DNA of 64,000 nt, from positions 35,868,510 to 35,932,509 of the forward strand of contig NC_088295.1 in assembly GCF_032854445.1 (NCBI RefSeq). The letters run 5' to 3'. The position numbers were made by a program, and so were the translations under genes. Origin of the DNA: Liolophura sinensis (lineage: Eukaryota; Mollusca; Polyplacophora; Chitonida; Chitonidae). Shown in pieces: positions 12,516-24,485 of this stretch (its first letter is position 1; every line of letters starts with the position of its first letter). Below the pieces are notes generated by a model, which was not told where the DNA came from, did not search any database, and saw only the letters and a list, made by a program, of their open reading frames with translations.

Positions 12516-13678
12516 ACCATAAAATACAAACCCCCGAAAAATATCATAGGGCTGGTGATTCTTGGCATGTCCTTTCATATCTAGTAAAACCAGAAACATT
12601 ATTCTTTAAATAATCAAGTTCATTTATTCCCATCAACACACCGAGAACATGTTATTTATATCACAGATGATAAAACATTTAAAATATGCAATTAACTTAA
12701 ACAATATTCTAATTTACATAATGTCATTTCATCACAGAATGCTTTTAGAGCTGTTTGATTTGTTATAAAAAATACAAATTAAAACAAAGTAATACTGAGC
12801 AAGTATATAAGTACACAGGATTTCAAGCAAGTGCTCATCAGAGGGATTTGTGCCTATGTAATGAACATTATAATTTGTGATATGTACAAATGTATCATGT
12901 TATATACAAATGGTAGATTTTCACACTGGGTGATTTCAGAACATAATATATGACAAAAAGTAAGCTTAACAAACAATGAATAGTGATCAAGACTTAATGG
13001 ATGTATTCCCCTTGGTATTTTTCTTGGGGTCACAATAAAACACAAAAATACCTCACATTACTAACTTTATTTTATCCTATAATTAAATAGACCATTAAAA
13101 GCATTTCAATTTATATACATTTACTTTAATAATGATTCTTCAGTAGAACGTGCATTTCCAAGAATGCTCTGAAAAGAGGTGAAGAAAAGCTTATTGATTA
13201 CTGACAAAGTGATATAGATATAAATGTATATACACACCCCCCATACAATTTCCACTTTCTGAGTAGAAACAAGAAATAAAAAAACAGCCTAGTTACTGGC
13301 CGGTTAAATCTGTGTTCCCCTGACACTGTTCTTTTGGGTGTAATTTTTAATAAAATGACCACCATTGTCGACATGTAATTATCATTCCTCACACTTGCTT
13401 TTTTGTTATTTGTGTGAAGGTTTAGTATGGTTAATTTTGGATACAAAATACATGCTTGTTACTTGTGTTGCTACACTGGAGCGTTGAAATGCTTCGGATT
13501 CCTATCATTGTCGCCAATAATTTTGCTTAAGAACTTCATAGATGACAATAAGTAAGTTAGAGCATAAGTTACTCTGATAAGGTCAGCGTATTCAGGTTGA
13601 TTCGGCTATACCTGAAATAAAGTTGGAACTTTCGGTTATATAATCAAATTTCTGTGTCCGGCTGATTTTCCACCTTAT

Positions 13679-16600
13679 TTAGAATGTATTCACACTCGGG
13701 GACGTTGCATCAAGCTTCAAGTCACTGTGGTCTTGGTTTTCAACACTGTCAAGACGAGAGGGAGACTTGGTGTAGCGCAGGCACACTTCTGACCTCTCAG
13801 GCCGCTGTTTGAGCGGGGATTTTGGTGGAGTTTTCATCTGAACTTTGGATGGCTCCCGTTTTTGAAACATGTCTGCAGAGGGTGGTCTCAGCGTGCTTAT
13901 ATCTGTAATGACAACAGGAATTGATACGGCGACTGAAAGAGTGTGTCTCTTGGCTTAGGATTGATTGAACTCAGTTTGCAGTTTTCCTGCCCAGTTGTGA
14001 TATGTTAAATGGAAGGATGATTTTTCTTCTCGAAATACACACACACCTTTAAGAACTCTAATGCATAAACTCCTTAACCCACACAGCACAGCTGTTGATT
14101 TTTTTTTTCGCTGATTCATAAAGTTCCGGAATTATAGTTGTGTGGCAGTTTAGTACAAGACGTAGTTTGTTATTGGGTTGAAGTGTCTGTACCTGTCCAC
14201 TGTATGTACATGACATATCTCCAGACATTTTACGTTTTGGGAGTCTTGACCTACCTTGATCATTGCCGACGACTGGTCTCTGTTGTAATGTGGGCTGTGT
14301 GTCCTTCATAGGCATGTCATCCAAGGACAGTCTGTGGAATGATATAAGTGGAAAGGTGTAAACTTGAACACAGATTTAGATTCACAAGAGACAAAACACA
14401 CGGGTAATGAATTCATACATTATAAAATGAACGGTTTGGTTGAATGTCTGGACTGCAAACTCGGATGAAAACCAGCACTGAAAGAATGAAATCATTTCAA
14501 TTCTGACACGGACGAGGGGAAAAGTTTCGAAGAGAGCGAGTATGCTGAGAAAAAATCGAGAAACATTCAGTTTCATTGTAAAGCCAGTATTTTATGGTAT
14601 TTGTTTATTTATCTGAGACGTTTTGTAGCCCTGTGGATACTTAGTGGCGGATAACACAGCAAAGTATAGAATTTATGCGTCAAAACATTCGTACATCAGC
14701 CGTCAACCAAAATGGACGTTCCAGATCAATAATAGCAAGTTCACAAAACAACTGACGATTCACTGCCACGGTTGTATCTACTAGAAGTGTGTTGAGACGC
14801 CTCAAAAATCTTTAACCGCTTTAAATTCGGGTATTTAAAGGTTTGGACACGAGTGGCTTAGTATAGTGGTAGGAAATGCATTTTAATTTTAGCACTTTGA
14901 ATATTTGAAGAGGAAGTGTATAGAAGACTATGTGTTGCTATTTCTTGTTTAAGGCAAACCTATGACTGGTGGCTGACAGTTATGTTGCTATGAATTGACA
15001 CTTCACTAAACTTCCTTCTACCATGGCTACGTTGACTTCCTTGATGGCATTTGAACAGTTGTGTTATGTTAGAATCGTGTGGTTGACCGGATTGCCAATA
15101 CCCATCACATTGCCATTTAAGACATCAGTTAAATAGTTCTCGATCACGGATTTTCCATTCGACCTCGGAAACAGTATCCTTTGAAGTTTAATTCTTGTAT
15201 ACTGTTTGAATGCTGATGTGATCCCAACCATGGTCGAAGACAAAAATGTTTGCCTATTAGCAGCTGTTTTCTGCTGACTGATTTTCCATAGCCATTTACC
15301 CTTAGGTGCAATCTTAAGGTTGTCTTTCCAACATATAGTTGACCACACTTTTTTCAATGGGCTACGGAGGGTTTAATTTAGCACAATTTCAGGACCAACA
15401 TCTTACAAACCTTTTGGTGCTGACCCCGATGGGCAATCAAACCTGCAGGGCCACCATCTTACAAACCAAAAGTGTTGGCTGTGGTGGACAAACAAACCTG
15501 CGGGGCCAACATCTTACAAACCATAAAGTGTTGGCTGTGGTGGACAAACAAACCTGCGGGGCCAACATCTTACAAACCATAAAGTGTTGGCCCTGCTGAA
15601 CAATCAAACCTACAGGGCCAACATCTTACAAACCGTATGGTGCTGGCCATGTGGCCAGCCAAATCTGCAGCTAATGATTACTGACCTGTCGAATTTGTAG
15701 TTGCTACTGTCTTGGGTCATACCAGCGTCTGCGGTACGGTTTTTCTCCCCAATAGGAGGCAGGGTGGCATGTTTCTCACCGAGCTCCAAGGGTGGTTGGA
15801 CAAACTGTGCAGGGTATTGTTTGTAGTACTCTTCTCTGCCCATGGTTGCCGACCGGATCAAGTCCAAAACAACTCCCTTCTCTGAAAATATTTATCATTT
15901 TTGGTGTTTGCTGTTAATTCTAGTTCAGGTTCACTTTTAGGTTAAAGGTAAAAAAGTGTGTTGAACTCAAAGGACCTTGCCTGGAACATAATGCTATAAG
16001 TTAAAATTATTTACGAGATAAGTCACGAAGAATTTGTTTATCAAGGTGTGCAAAAGTCGGTAAGCCAAAAATCTCCAACAGAAACTTCCTTGAGAACAAA
16101 GAAACTAAATAAGACATGTCTGGACAGTGTTCTGTTATGCCGAGTTATGATCGTCAATATTGCATAAGTGGCGTTACACACAGGCGATTTTCTATGGGTA
16201 TTTGGTATTCTAATTCCTATTTTGTGCCGATGATGATAAATCGGATACTCTGGTCTCCTGTATACATAAACCTGGCCTAGTAATGCTATTAAAGTGAAAA
16301 ATTGCTCAATACGGTGTTAACCAATGATTAAATAGTTGCACTTATACTACAAATCGTAATTTTCGCTCATTTGTTCGATATGTAGTCAGAAATAAGACTG
16401 ATATCGCTTCTAGGAAACTGTTTAGTGATGAATGGCAATAACCGAAAGGGTAATATAAGGCATTTAACATTCTGTTAACTTCGAAACATTCAATATTTAT
16501 CATTTTAATAGCAGACCAACGCCTGGTACACCTGGTTAGCACCGCTGATGTTATACTTTTGGATTCTTTAATAGCTATATAACTATATTGCAGGAAGCTG

Positions 16601-19600
16601 TATGACTGGTGTCAAGCAATCTCATTTTTTTTTTATTCCTTTGTCATGCGTGAAGCCCGTTGGTTACGTCGCTAATTCATAAAAAATGAGACGTTTTACG
16701 TTATAGTTTCACAAATGTTCTCGAATATCTGCTAAGTTTATATTTTTAGAATTAAGGACGCGTAATTTTTCTTTGCTAATATTCGTAATTTCTAGATAAA
16801 TTTGTTTTCAGAAGCACTTCAAAAACAGGGTAATCTGGCTACATGTGTACCTACCTCGATCGCCCGCCGAGCAGAGCCAAGCCTGGACAGCGTTGATGTC
16901 GTCTGTTTGTAGAATCTGACACAACATCGTCAGCACCTGCCGGGAAAATTCTCAGACATATTGCATGATATAATACACGTGATGTATCTGACTGGAGCAT
17001 CACATTTGCCTGCTGCCAGACCACAATTCAAAAGCCAACCACAAACGAATACTATATAAAACCAACTGTTCATCTGATCACAATGATTTCTTGCTTGCTT
17101 ACAAACGATCCTATACACATATGGTTAAAATGTCAGCCGGAGGCATTCGTGGTATAATGGTTAGCGTTTTAGTGCAGCACAATGGCAGATACGTTTGCTG
17201 TGAGTTCAAGTCCAGCTCATGCTGGCTTCTTCTCCGGTCATACGTCAAATAGATAGCCTATAAATGTCAGCCATATTTTATTTATTTGGGCACGTTAACT
17301 TACCATGTTTTCAGGATCGGGCTCGGCGGCTATGTGTTGAAGAGCCGCCGGGAACCTGTTTCCCCACCTAGACCCCCCTCGGGTCATGGCCCGTGAGGGG
17401 GGCGGGATAAGCCTGCCGGTCTCAGAGGAATACATCGTCTGTGGTCTCCTCTCTATATCAGGGTTAGGAGCTTCTTGTTTCTCTTGCAAGAACCCTGCAG
17501 CTTGGGCCAGACTCCTTAGCTCGTCCCGCCATGCCTCGGTCACAGGAACTGATGTTATAACAGAAAAAACACAATCGTCAATACATTGGTTTGGACGAAC
17601 CTACAGCTTAATACGATTTGTCTTTCTTTCATATATTGGGTTACTCATATGACTCAGCATATTACTCAACGCTACATGCATAAAAACATCCGGGCATCCC
17701 TCTGTTTCTTCCACCCATACCACTGACCGCCATAGTACAGGTGAAAAAATCTTGAGTATGGCGTGAAATACCATTCAAATAAATGATAAATATAGAAATA
17801 TAAAAACAATATGTACATGTAAAGCGTCACTACTGCGTCCGCTTTCGCGTCCATTGCAGTAGCAATTGAGGTCTAAATTGATTGATTGTTTTAGCCTCAA
17901 AGATTTCATCTCTATGGGATGGACATCACAAGGCCAGTAGGCTGTAGCTTTCCATCTATATTTGTCAGTAATTGTGTTTGGAGTCCATGTTGTAAAAATG
18001 TTTTCGACATAATGCTTTGCTCGCAAGTAAAATCAGCTTACAATCAACTCAGCTAATGCAGTGTTTTATGATGACAGTATGACCATATGAAAAAAACGGA
18101 AATAAAAGAACTGACTACACAGCTCTGTCCTTAATTGTCATCTGCAGGAAGTTTTCCAGTTGCAACACTCAAACTCATCACTACATAATAAATGTGGGAG
18201 GAATTAATTTAAAACTAGCCACCAGTGGCTAATAATTCCAATCCCTTGAACCTGAAATTCAAAATATTGATTCCCATACATATAACAGTATTCCAAAGGC
18301 CTGTTTCATTGTGCAATTGCTTCACGCTGTTCCACATGTATGAAATCATACCGAATTCCACAGAATGGCATATATATAGACCGTTCTAAAGCCTTACCCA
18401 GCCCAACTTTGGGAATTGCCTTCTCTCTCCAGGGGTAATTCCTTAAGCCTGTGAAGTAAGCCAACCCGGTGATCGTGTTGATGGGATGAAGCTGAGAATT
18501 CACGTTGATGGCATTGACGGGGAGTCGGTGATCCCAGGATTTGCTCAGTTTCTTTTGGTTGTAGCTATCTGGTGGAAACTGCAGGGAATAGCGCGGGTTG
18601 GCGAAGAAACCTTGGTCATTGACAGAGCATATTGGGATATCGAGCAAACCTGAAATGGGTAGAAAACAAACATGAAACCAACGGGTTGACAAAGATACCT
18701 TTGTCGTTGACAGAAGACATGTAGTGGGATACTGAATAAGGATGAAATGGATAAAAAAACATGGTTGTTGACTCATCATATTAAGATATCGAGCAAACCT
18801 GAAATGGATAGCAGAAAAGATGAAGGCAATGATTTCGTGAAGAATCCAAGATCACTTTGCAAATATATTATGGGCCATCGAGCAAGCCTGAAATGGGGAA
18901 ACATCTGAGAAACTCTGTGGGTTGGCGAAAGAACACTGGTCATTGATTGAGGCCATAGAATAAACCAGGAAACCAGCCAGTTGGTGAAGAAACACCGACC
19001 ATTGATATAATATGTTATGGAGTCGAAGAAGTCTGAAGGGAAGACGGGAAACCAGGTGGTCAATGGGCTGGCGAAGACATCGCGCTCGTTGATTGATGAT
19101 ATTGGATCATCAAGTAGGCCCGGAAAAAATGGAAGATAAAACACATACCAGCCTTTACGCATTAATTATTTTTTGTAAATAAGGCAACCGTGAAAAACTG
19201 TTCTTTGCTGGTAGCCCGCTTTAGGATATATGAGGATGCACCCCGTGGCCGTGTCGTTAAGACAGCTATTTAGTAATCGTTATGACCATGGAAATAGTTT
19301 AATATAGCACAGATATTTTCATGCCATAACACACCAGGTGTTTGTTTAAACCCAGCCTTGCATAGACCGGGAATCCCCCGAGATTCACCTCTCATACTGC
19401 CGAAGACAAACCCGAAGGCACCGTGCAGGACATCGAGCCCAGGGCACCAAACCGACACCACACCAGACACGACAAGGTCACTTTAAAGGCATGTACGCCT
19501 GACCCCGACCGGGCAGTACTTTCCCATTTTGAGGCCCAGTCTACAGTAGTACGCTAGAGCTAGTTTCATAAATACAGGTCTGGCATACACCTATAACATA

Positions 19601-22052
19601 CTCTGCATGGTGATTCCTCTTACCTTTATTAAGTCTGTCGACAAAGCTTAATTGTGTTAACCTACACTTACATGAACTGACCCTTTAAATGGCCTATTTG
19701 GTCTGTAGTAGGTCATATTAATCATACTTCAGTTTTCATCTACTGACAGGTAAGTTTTAGGCCATAGGTGAGTATATTTACTTAAATACCGTTGGAATAT
19801 TACCCCAGTTAAGACTGATAGGTAAATAATATTCTCTGTGTCTGTAAATCTCTTACATTTGACAGTTCTCTAACGTGTGGTGAAAGCCCACGTATTTCAT
19901 GTCTAGTATTATCCCATCCACACGGATTTTTTCCCCAATATAAAGTTTCTCTGCCTTGTGTGGTTTCACTAAAGCTACATTTTAAAGATTAATTAGGGGT
20001 CTCAGTGGCTCAGTTGGTTAGCACTCTAGCGCAGCGTAATGAACCAGGAGTCTCTCACCAATGCGGTCGCTGTGAGTTCAAGTCCAGCTCATGCTGGCTT
20101 CCTCTCCGGCCATAAGTGGGAAGGTCTGCCAGCATCCTGCGGATGGTCGTGGGTTTCCCCCTGGGCTGTGCCCGGTTTCCACCCACCAAACTGCTGGCCG
20201 CCGTCGTATAAGTGAAATATTCTTGAGTACGGCGTAAAACATCAATCAAATAAATAAATACAGATTAATTAGGAAATTAATACTGATCCCGTCTGAGTTT
20301 CATAAGATCTCATGCTAATATCCAACGATCACGTGCGTTTATTCCATTATAGGTACTGAGTTTTCGGTATAATAAAACATATGGCGCATGCTGGGGTGTG
20401 GGACATCAGGAATTATCAGCTGTCGACAATATATATTCAGCGAGTGCGTAGCCCTCGTTGAATGCCACTTCCCTCGAGTTGATAATTCCTGATGTCCCAC
20501 CCAACAACATGCACTTTCTGTATAATATTATACCTTATAGGGTTATTCACAGTTTCCATTGGTCGAGAGACGGTCACATGATATTCCGCAAAACATGATA
20601 TACAACAATCACGCGAGCCAAGGAATGCAACGTCACCCGCACAAAGTATTATCCCACTTTCACGAGGTAACATCCAACGATCTCGAGCTAATATGGACAC
20701 AGACCCCCATTACAACTTCCGTTTTTCGGTAGGGACGATTGTAGTTCTGTGAATTTTAGGGTATAAAGTCTTTTTTTGCTCCCAGGCGTCCATTTTTGGT
20801 GCACAGGTGCATGCTTGGTATTAAAATTCTGGAAACTGTCTAAACTTTGAGGAGGTATGAGCTTTATTGATGAAAGTTTGAAATTCTGGGTGACAGGACA
20901 CAAGGTGTGAGGTAGTGATGAGGCTGCGAGTGACGTCCCCTTGGCGTTGCTAGGCACGCCTCCCAGCTGCCGGCATGGAAAGGTCCAGATTTTGACGGTC
21001 AACCTATGTCAAGATTTTTATGGCTTCTTTCTCACAGGCTGGGCCAGGTATGCACCAAAGCTTATTGGCCACGGAATGTTTGGGATTGAGCTACAGCGCT
21101 AGACGTTAACATTGTCGCTTATGGAAAATTAATGGGGGTCCGAGGCCATATCCAACGATCACGTGCGTTTATTCCACAGCAGTTATCTCCCTTTGAGAGC
21201 TCTCTGGCGTCTGCTTGTTCGTGAAGAGAACAACCGGATGGTGATTATAGCTCCATTATCGATATACAAATTAGGCGATATTAAGTACAACTCTAAAAGG
21301 TACTGTTTCTTTCTTTTTTTTTCTTTTGGAGGGGGGGGGGGGTGGTATAATAAAATATATGGTTCAACTTCGCCCTCGTCGAATATCATTTTTTTCGAAC
21401 TGACAGTTCCTGATGTCCCACCTCACAGCTCGCTCTGTAGGGCTGTGATTACATATACTATCACAGTCTTGTTCCATAAGTTTACCTCGAACACCTCTGT
21501 TCTTCCCTTGATGGCATCAGTATACTACAGCTGGGAACCAAATAATTTGTCTGTCCGCCGCCACAGTCGTCCCAGCTATCAATTTCAGGTACCGGTAGGT
21601 GTTACCATGTGTCACCACCGATAAATCTACACAAGCATGAAATTACAGTGGAAACTGGATAAATCCCAACCGCCACGTTTGAATGCATACTCCCCACAGT
21701 CCATACAAGGGAGATAACTGCTGACACTTCCAGCATATTTTGTACTTGTTTAATCTTTTCTTCAATTTTGTCTGACCAGACTGGTGAATTCATCAGCGAG
21801 ACTTCAGCTGGTTTTGAGCTCTAAGCGCTTTTTCCTTCCCTTAGAATTCCATGACTCACCTTTAATGTGCCTGACTCTGTTGGGGTGGGGATTGTGACGG
21901 GTGAAGAATGAGTTTCTGCTGAGCTGACCGAACCTGTAGCCGCTCTGTGTGGCGGGGCGGGACATCTCACTCACTCCCTGGTTACCATCCGCCATCGTGC
22001 TTCTGACAACCAACGGACCGTTAGACGGACGAAACACTTCAGACTGACTCAT
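13679..22052 (-). CDS. TBATA/C4orf17: TBATA/C4orf17 (SPATIAL family) protein
   Basis: TBATA (SPATIAL) is expressed in thymus, brain and testis and tied to germ-cell and stromal roles; its biochemistry is unclear. Minus-strand exons: 22052-21860, 18649-18398, 17548-17304, 16936-16855, 15881-15686, 14331-14255 and 13902-13679, phases 1,1,0,1,2,1; 1269 nt, 422 aa (human relatives are about 350-360 aa). Exon 1 has YRFGQLSRNSFFTRHNPHPN then RVRHIK, and exon 2 continues GLLDIPICSVNDQGFFANP, the family hallmark. Exon 3 has EAWRDELRSLAQAAGFL and SSETGRLIPPPSRA, as in TBATA. Exon 4 has LCQILQTDDINAVQAWL, shared by both human members. For exon 6 I chose donor CAAG|GTAGGT at 14255/14254: a later donor at 14193 would put an immediate stop in the last exon. 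The last exon is proline- and lysine-rich. An acceptor at about 22061 points to an upstream non-coding exon. Confidence 0.8.
14672..14755 (+). repeat. Fragment of the 267-bp interspersed repeat
   Basis: Shares TATGCGTCAAAAC, ATCAGCCGTCAACCAA and GATCAATAAT with the start of the repeats at 27124 and 28688. This third site shows the sequence is a dispersed family rather than a local duplication. Confidence 0.65.
15391..15670 (+). repeat. 56-bp minisatellite in an intron of the TBATA-like gene
   Basis: About five copies of a 56-bp unit containing GGCCAACATCTTACAAACC and AAGTGTTGGCTGTGGTGGAC. It lies between exons 5 and 6, ending 16 bp from the exon-5 donor. Confidence 0.88.
17143..17247 (+). 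mobile_element. 5' part of a SINE related to family 1
   Basis: The head GGCATTCGTGGTATAATGGT differs from the usual head, but GCTGTGAGTTCAAGTCCAGC and TCATGCTGGCTTC are family 1. Lies 57 bp from exon 3 of the TBATA-like gene on its donor side. Confidence 0.75.
17690..17796 (+). mobile_element. 3' part of SINE family 1
   Basis: Contains CTTCCACCCATACCACTGAC, TCTTGAGTATGGCGTGAAAT and CATTCAAATAAATG. Same orientation as the 5' part at 17143, with exon 3 of the TBATA-like gene between them. Confidence 0.78.
18700..19140 (-). repeat. Array of decayed copies of the exon-2 border of the TBATA-like gene
   Basis: Directly upstream (in gene sense) of exon 2 of the TBATA/C4orf17-like gene, about six imperfect copies of a 55-90 bp module repeat the intron end and first codons of that exon. 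Plus-strand marks are variants of ATCGAGCAAACCTGAAATGG near 18640 (the real exon), 18732, 18785, 18875, 18955, 19020 and 19107. In translation the copies read like GLLDIPICSVNDQGFFANP: GLLDDPISSINERDVFASP at 19107, GLLDIL at 18785. The copies at 18785 and 18875 keep a plausible acceptor but soon meet a stop in the phase exon 2 uses. One frame stays open from 19162 to 18776 by chance or remnant selection. Confidence 0.75.
19995..20260 (+). mobile_element. Full-length tRNA-derived SINE, family 1
   Basis: Complete copy from GGGGTCTCAGTGGCTCAGTT to a CAAATAAATAAATA tail, in intron 1 of the TBATA-like gene, antisense to it. Confidence 0.92.
20311..21440. repeat. Nested inverted-repeat elements
   Basis: The motif ATCCAACGATCACGTGCGTT occurs at about 20321 and 21152. 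TGGGACATCAGGAATTATCA (20400) pairs with TGATAATTCCTGATGTCCCA (20479) as a hairpin, and a related TTCCTGATGTCCCACCT recurs near 21407. Between the two, 20703-21140 is bounded by GACCCCCATTA and TTAATGGGGGTC, suggesting a second element inserted. All in intron 1 of the TBATA-like gene. No transposase seen; non-autonomous DNA elements are the likeliest reading. Confidence 0.55.
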
Positions 22053-22570
22053 GATGATATCTAAAAAAATGGAACACAGTTAAAAGTTGGTATACTTCTG
22101 TGCCTAGTTGCTAAAATTGCAGTTTATCTTGCTTACATTCTGGCCACACTCATGGTCGCCAAGGCTTATCACTCTGTTGTCAGTTGCACACAGGGCAAGC
22201 CTAGCGACAATATACACGTGGAAGCTAATATGGAATGGGTCCATTCGTATAAAAAATATGTATATGATGACCACAGAATGATATTAGCTAGGCTATACCC
22301 ATTAACAATTCTGCTTTATATATAACGTTGGCAAAGTCTTAACTAGTATACCTTTCGCAGAGGTCACCGCAGTCAATTCACAAACAATAGTAGAGCCACC
22401 ATTGTTCGAGAATTATCCTAAATTTCATCAGTTTCAATTGTCTATCAGATTTCGATGACACATGACCTCATACTCAAAGCCGTCTTGGTGTTCTTGCATA
22501 GTAACGTCAACAACATTCGGGAACATTCATCAATGAATTGTTATCTAATTCTTGGATTTCAATATTTATA

Positions 22571-22922
22571 GCCGGCCCCGATAGCACTGTTGGTAGAGCG
22601 TCCCCTTCGGGAGCGGTAGATCCAGGGTCAATCTTGGGCCTAAGACTTTAAATGAGGAAGTTGTAACTTCCTCGCTTGGCGTTCAGCTTGAAGGGGATAG
22701 TGCAGAGACCAGAGACTGGTTGACCCGTATCAGTATAGTGACTCAGACGGGGCGGCTTACTTGCCCTCGGTAAGTGGTCTTAGTGAAGCAGCACTAGATT
22801 AAAGAGCGGTGGAAATCCGTCCTGCAACAAGGAGGCACATTACATGCACTCTAAGGATACCTCCGTGGTCATATGGCTGAAAAATTGTTAAGTACGACGT
22901 TAAACCCCAAGCACTCATTAAC
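22571..22922 (+). mobile_element. SINE family 2, head variant b, full length
   Basis: From GCCGGCCCCGATAGCACTGT to AAACCCCAAGCACTCATTA; matches 12159-12515 throughout. Upstream of the TBATA-like gene. Confidence 0.88.
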
Positions 22923-23107
22923 TCAGTATTTATTTCTCGTTCGTCAGTTACAATATGCCTGAAACAATGCTGATAGGGCGATTGCCAAGTTCATGTCATT
23001 GCTCGCTCAATGATTTTTACATTTGAAAGTTTTTCCATAAAGCGAGAGACCTTTGTAAAATCCCTCTTTGCAAATGTTTTTATCAATACTAGAAAGAATT
23101 CTGTTTT

Positions 23108-23338
23108 ATCAGGACCTATTCCATTAGTATCATATACTGTACCAACATAGGACTTCTTCCATTAGTACCATAGACCGTACAGACTTTGGAACTCTTCCAT
23201 TAGTATCATAGACTGTACAGACATTGGACTTCTTCCATTAGTACCATAGACTGTACAGACATTGGACCTCTTCCATTAGTATCATAGGCTGTACAGACAT
23301 AGGACCTCTTCCATTAGTGTCCTAGACTGTACAGATAT
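23108..23338 (+). repeat. 38-bp minisatellite
   Basis: Six degenerate copies of a unit containing CTTCCATTAGTATCATAGAC followed by TGTACAGACATTGGAC. Intergenic. Confidence 0.88.
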
Positions 23339-24415
23339 GGAGAGATCCCAGATTACTCCTGTTAAACCGATCCACCCCGGATCTAGCATATAGGCAATGC
23401 AGTTCAGCTCAAATGCAGTGTTAATATAATATTCTCAGTAAAAAATATCCCTTGCACAAGGAAAGTATGCACCTCAAACTACTAGTATTTGAGATAAAAT
23501 TCTTCTCATGGAACAGGTAATGATTTTGTTGAATTGCAGCACTCAACGTTGTACGGAAACATTCAATGCCAGTATCGACAAGTTAGCCCGGCAAATGTCA
23601 ACACGACCGCATTGCAGACGTTGCCGCTTGGCAGTCCCCTATAAAATACCCACACATTATGGATTTATAAGTGTCTCTGATTTCCAATGGCGCTGGAAAC
23701 TACACGCCTTCTTCCAAAAGGATCACCAGAATCACGACTAAAGTGAACGACCAGGTTGTAATGTAGACTATTGATATGTCGATGTCGGTGGCAGAAGATT
23801 TGCTCAGTGTTTCATCGTCCAAACGGGAGACACTGACCAAGGCGTGGAATCCACAATGTCCTTTGTACGACGGCGCTTATACTAGCTTATTCATCATCAG
23901 TGAACTGGAAAATAGTCCGGTGATATCCGGGTATATACTGGCCTCATTTGTGCACAACATATAAATACATGGATCGGCCATGTTAGCTTGGTAGATATTA
24001 AATATGCTGTTCTTTGGTCATGCATATGAATCCGAATCTGTATAAAGACGTTTAATTTAACTGAAGGTACCGAATGTTACATTAATTGCTTTTTAGAATA
24101 TACTCATGGTTGTTATATCAACGGTTTTCTAACAATGGTATTATATCACTAATCCAGGATTTCAATATGTCAGTGGTATGCTGAAGCGGCCATTGTGTGT
24201 TCTGTTGAACAATGTATTGCTATACATGATCAGTCTGAACAGATGTTTGAACCAGGTTTATTACGAGGCAATGCTGACGTTAATATAAATACACAGGCTT
24301 TATGTGCCCTATGAATTTGTACAAAACAAGGCGGGCTATACGTAAGCCTGTAAAAGTCATGACGTCATGAAAATGACCTCTATACGTGTAGATCAGCTGT
24401 TGCCGGAAATTAACC

Positions 24416-24418
<3 letters not shown>

Positions 24419-24483
<65 letters not shown>
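24419..24483. repeat. TA microsatellite
   Basis: About 32 TA dinucleotides, intergenic. Open frames across it read as YIYIYI and are not genes. Confidence 0.95.

Positions 24484-24485
<2 letters not shown>

Larger units (their letters stand above)
11666..13678. other. Intergenic region between TRMT10A and the TBATA-like gene
   Basis: Convergent 3' ends. Apart from the SINE pieces at 12098-12515 the DNA is AT-rich with no exon-like segment seen. The 3' UTR and poly(A) site of the TBATA-like gene are expected in its right part. Confidence 0.6.

Noticed and set aside
14193-14254. Longer version of exon 6 of the TBATA-like gene ending at 14193
   Set aside because: It leaves phase 0, and the last exon would then read ATA TAA. 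The donor at 14255/14254 gives a continuous frame.
15064-15357. 97-codon minus-strand frame as a gene
   Set aside because: No recognisable family and no exon borders in phase with the TBATA-like gene whose intron it occupies.
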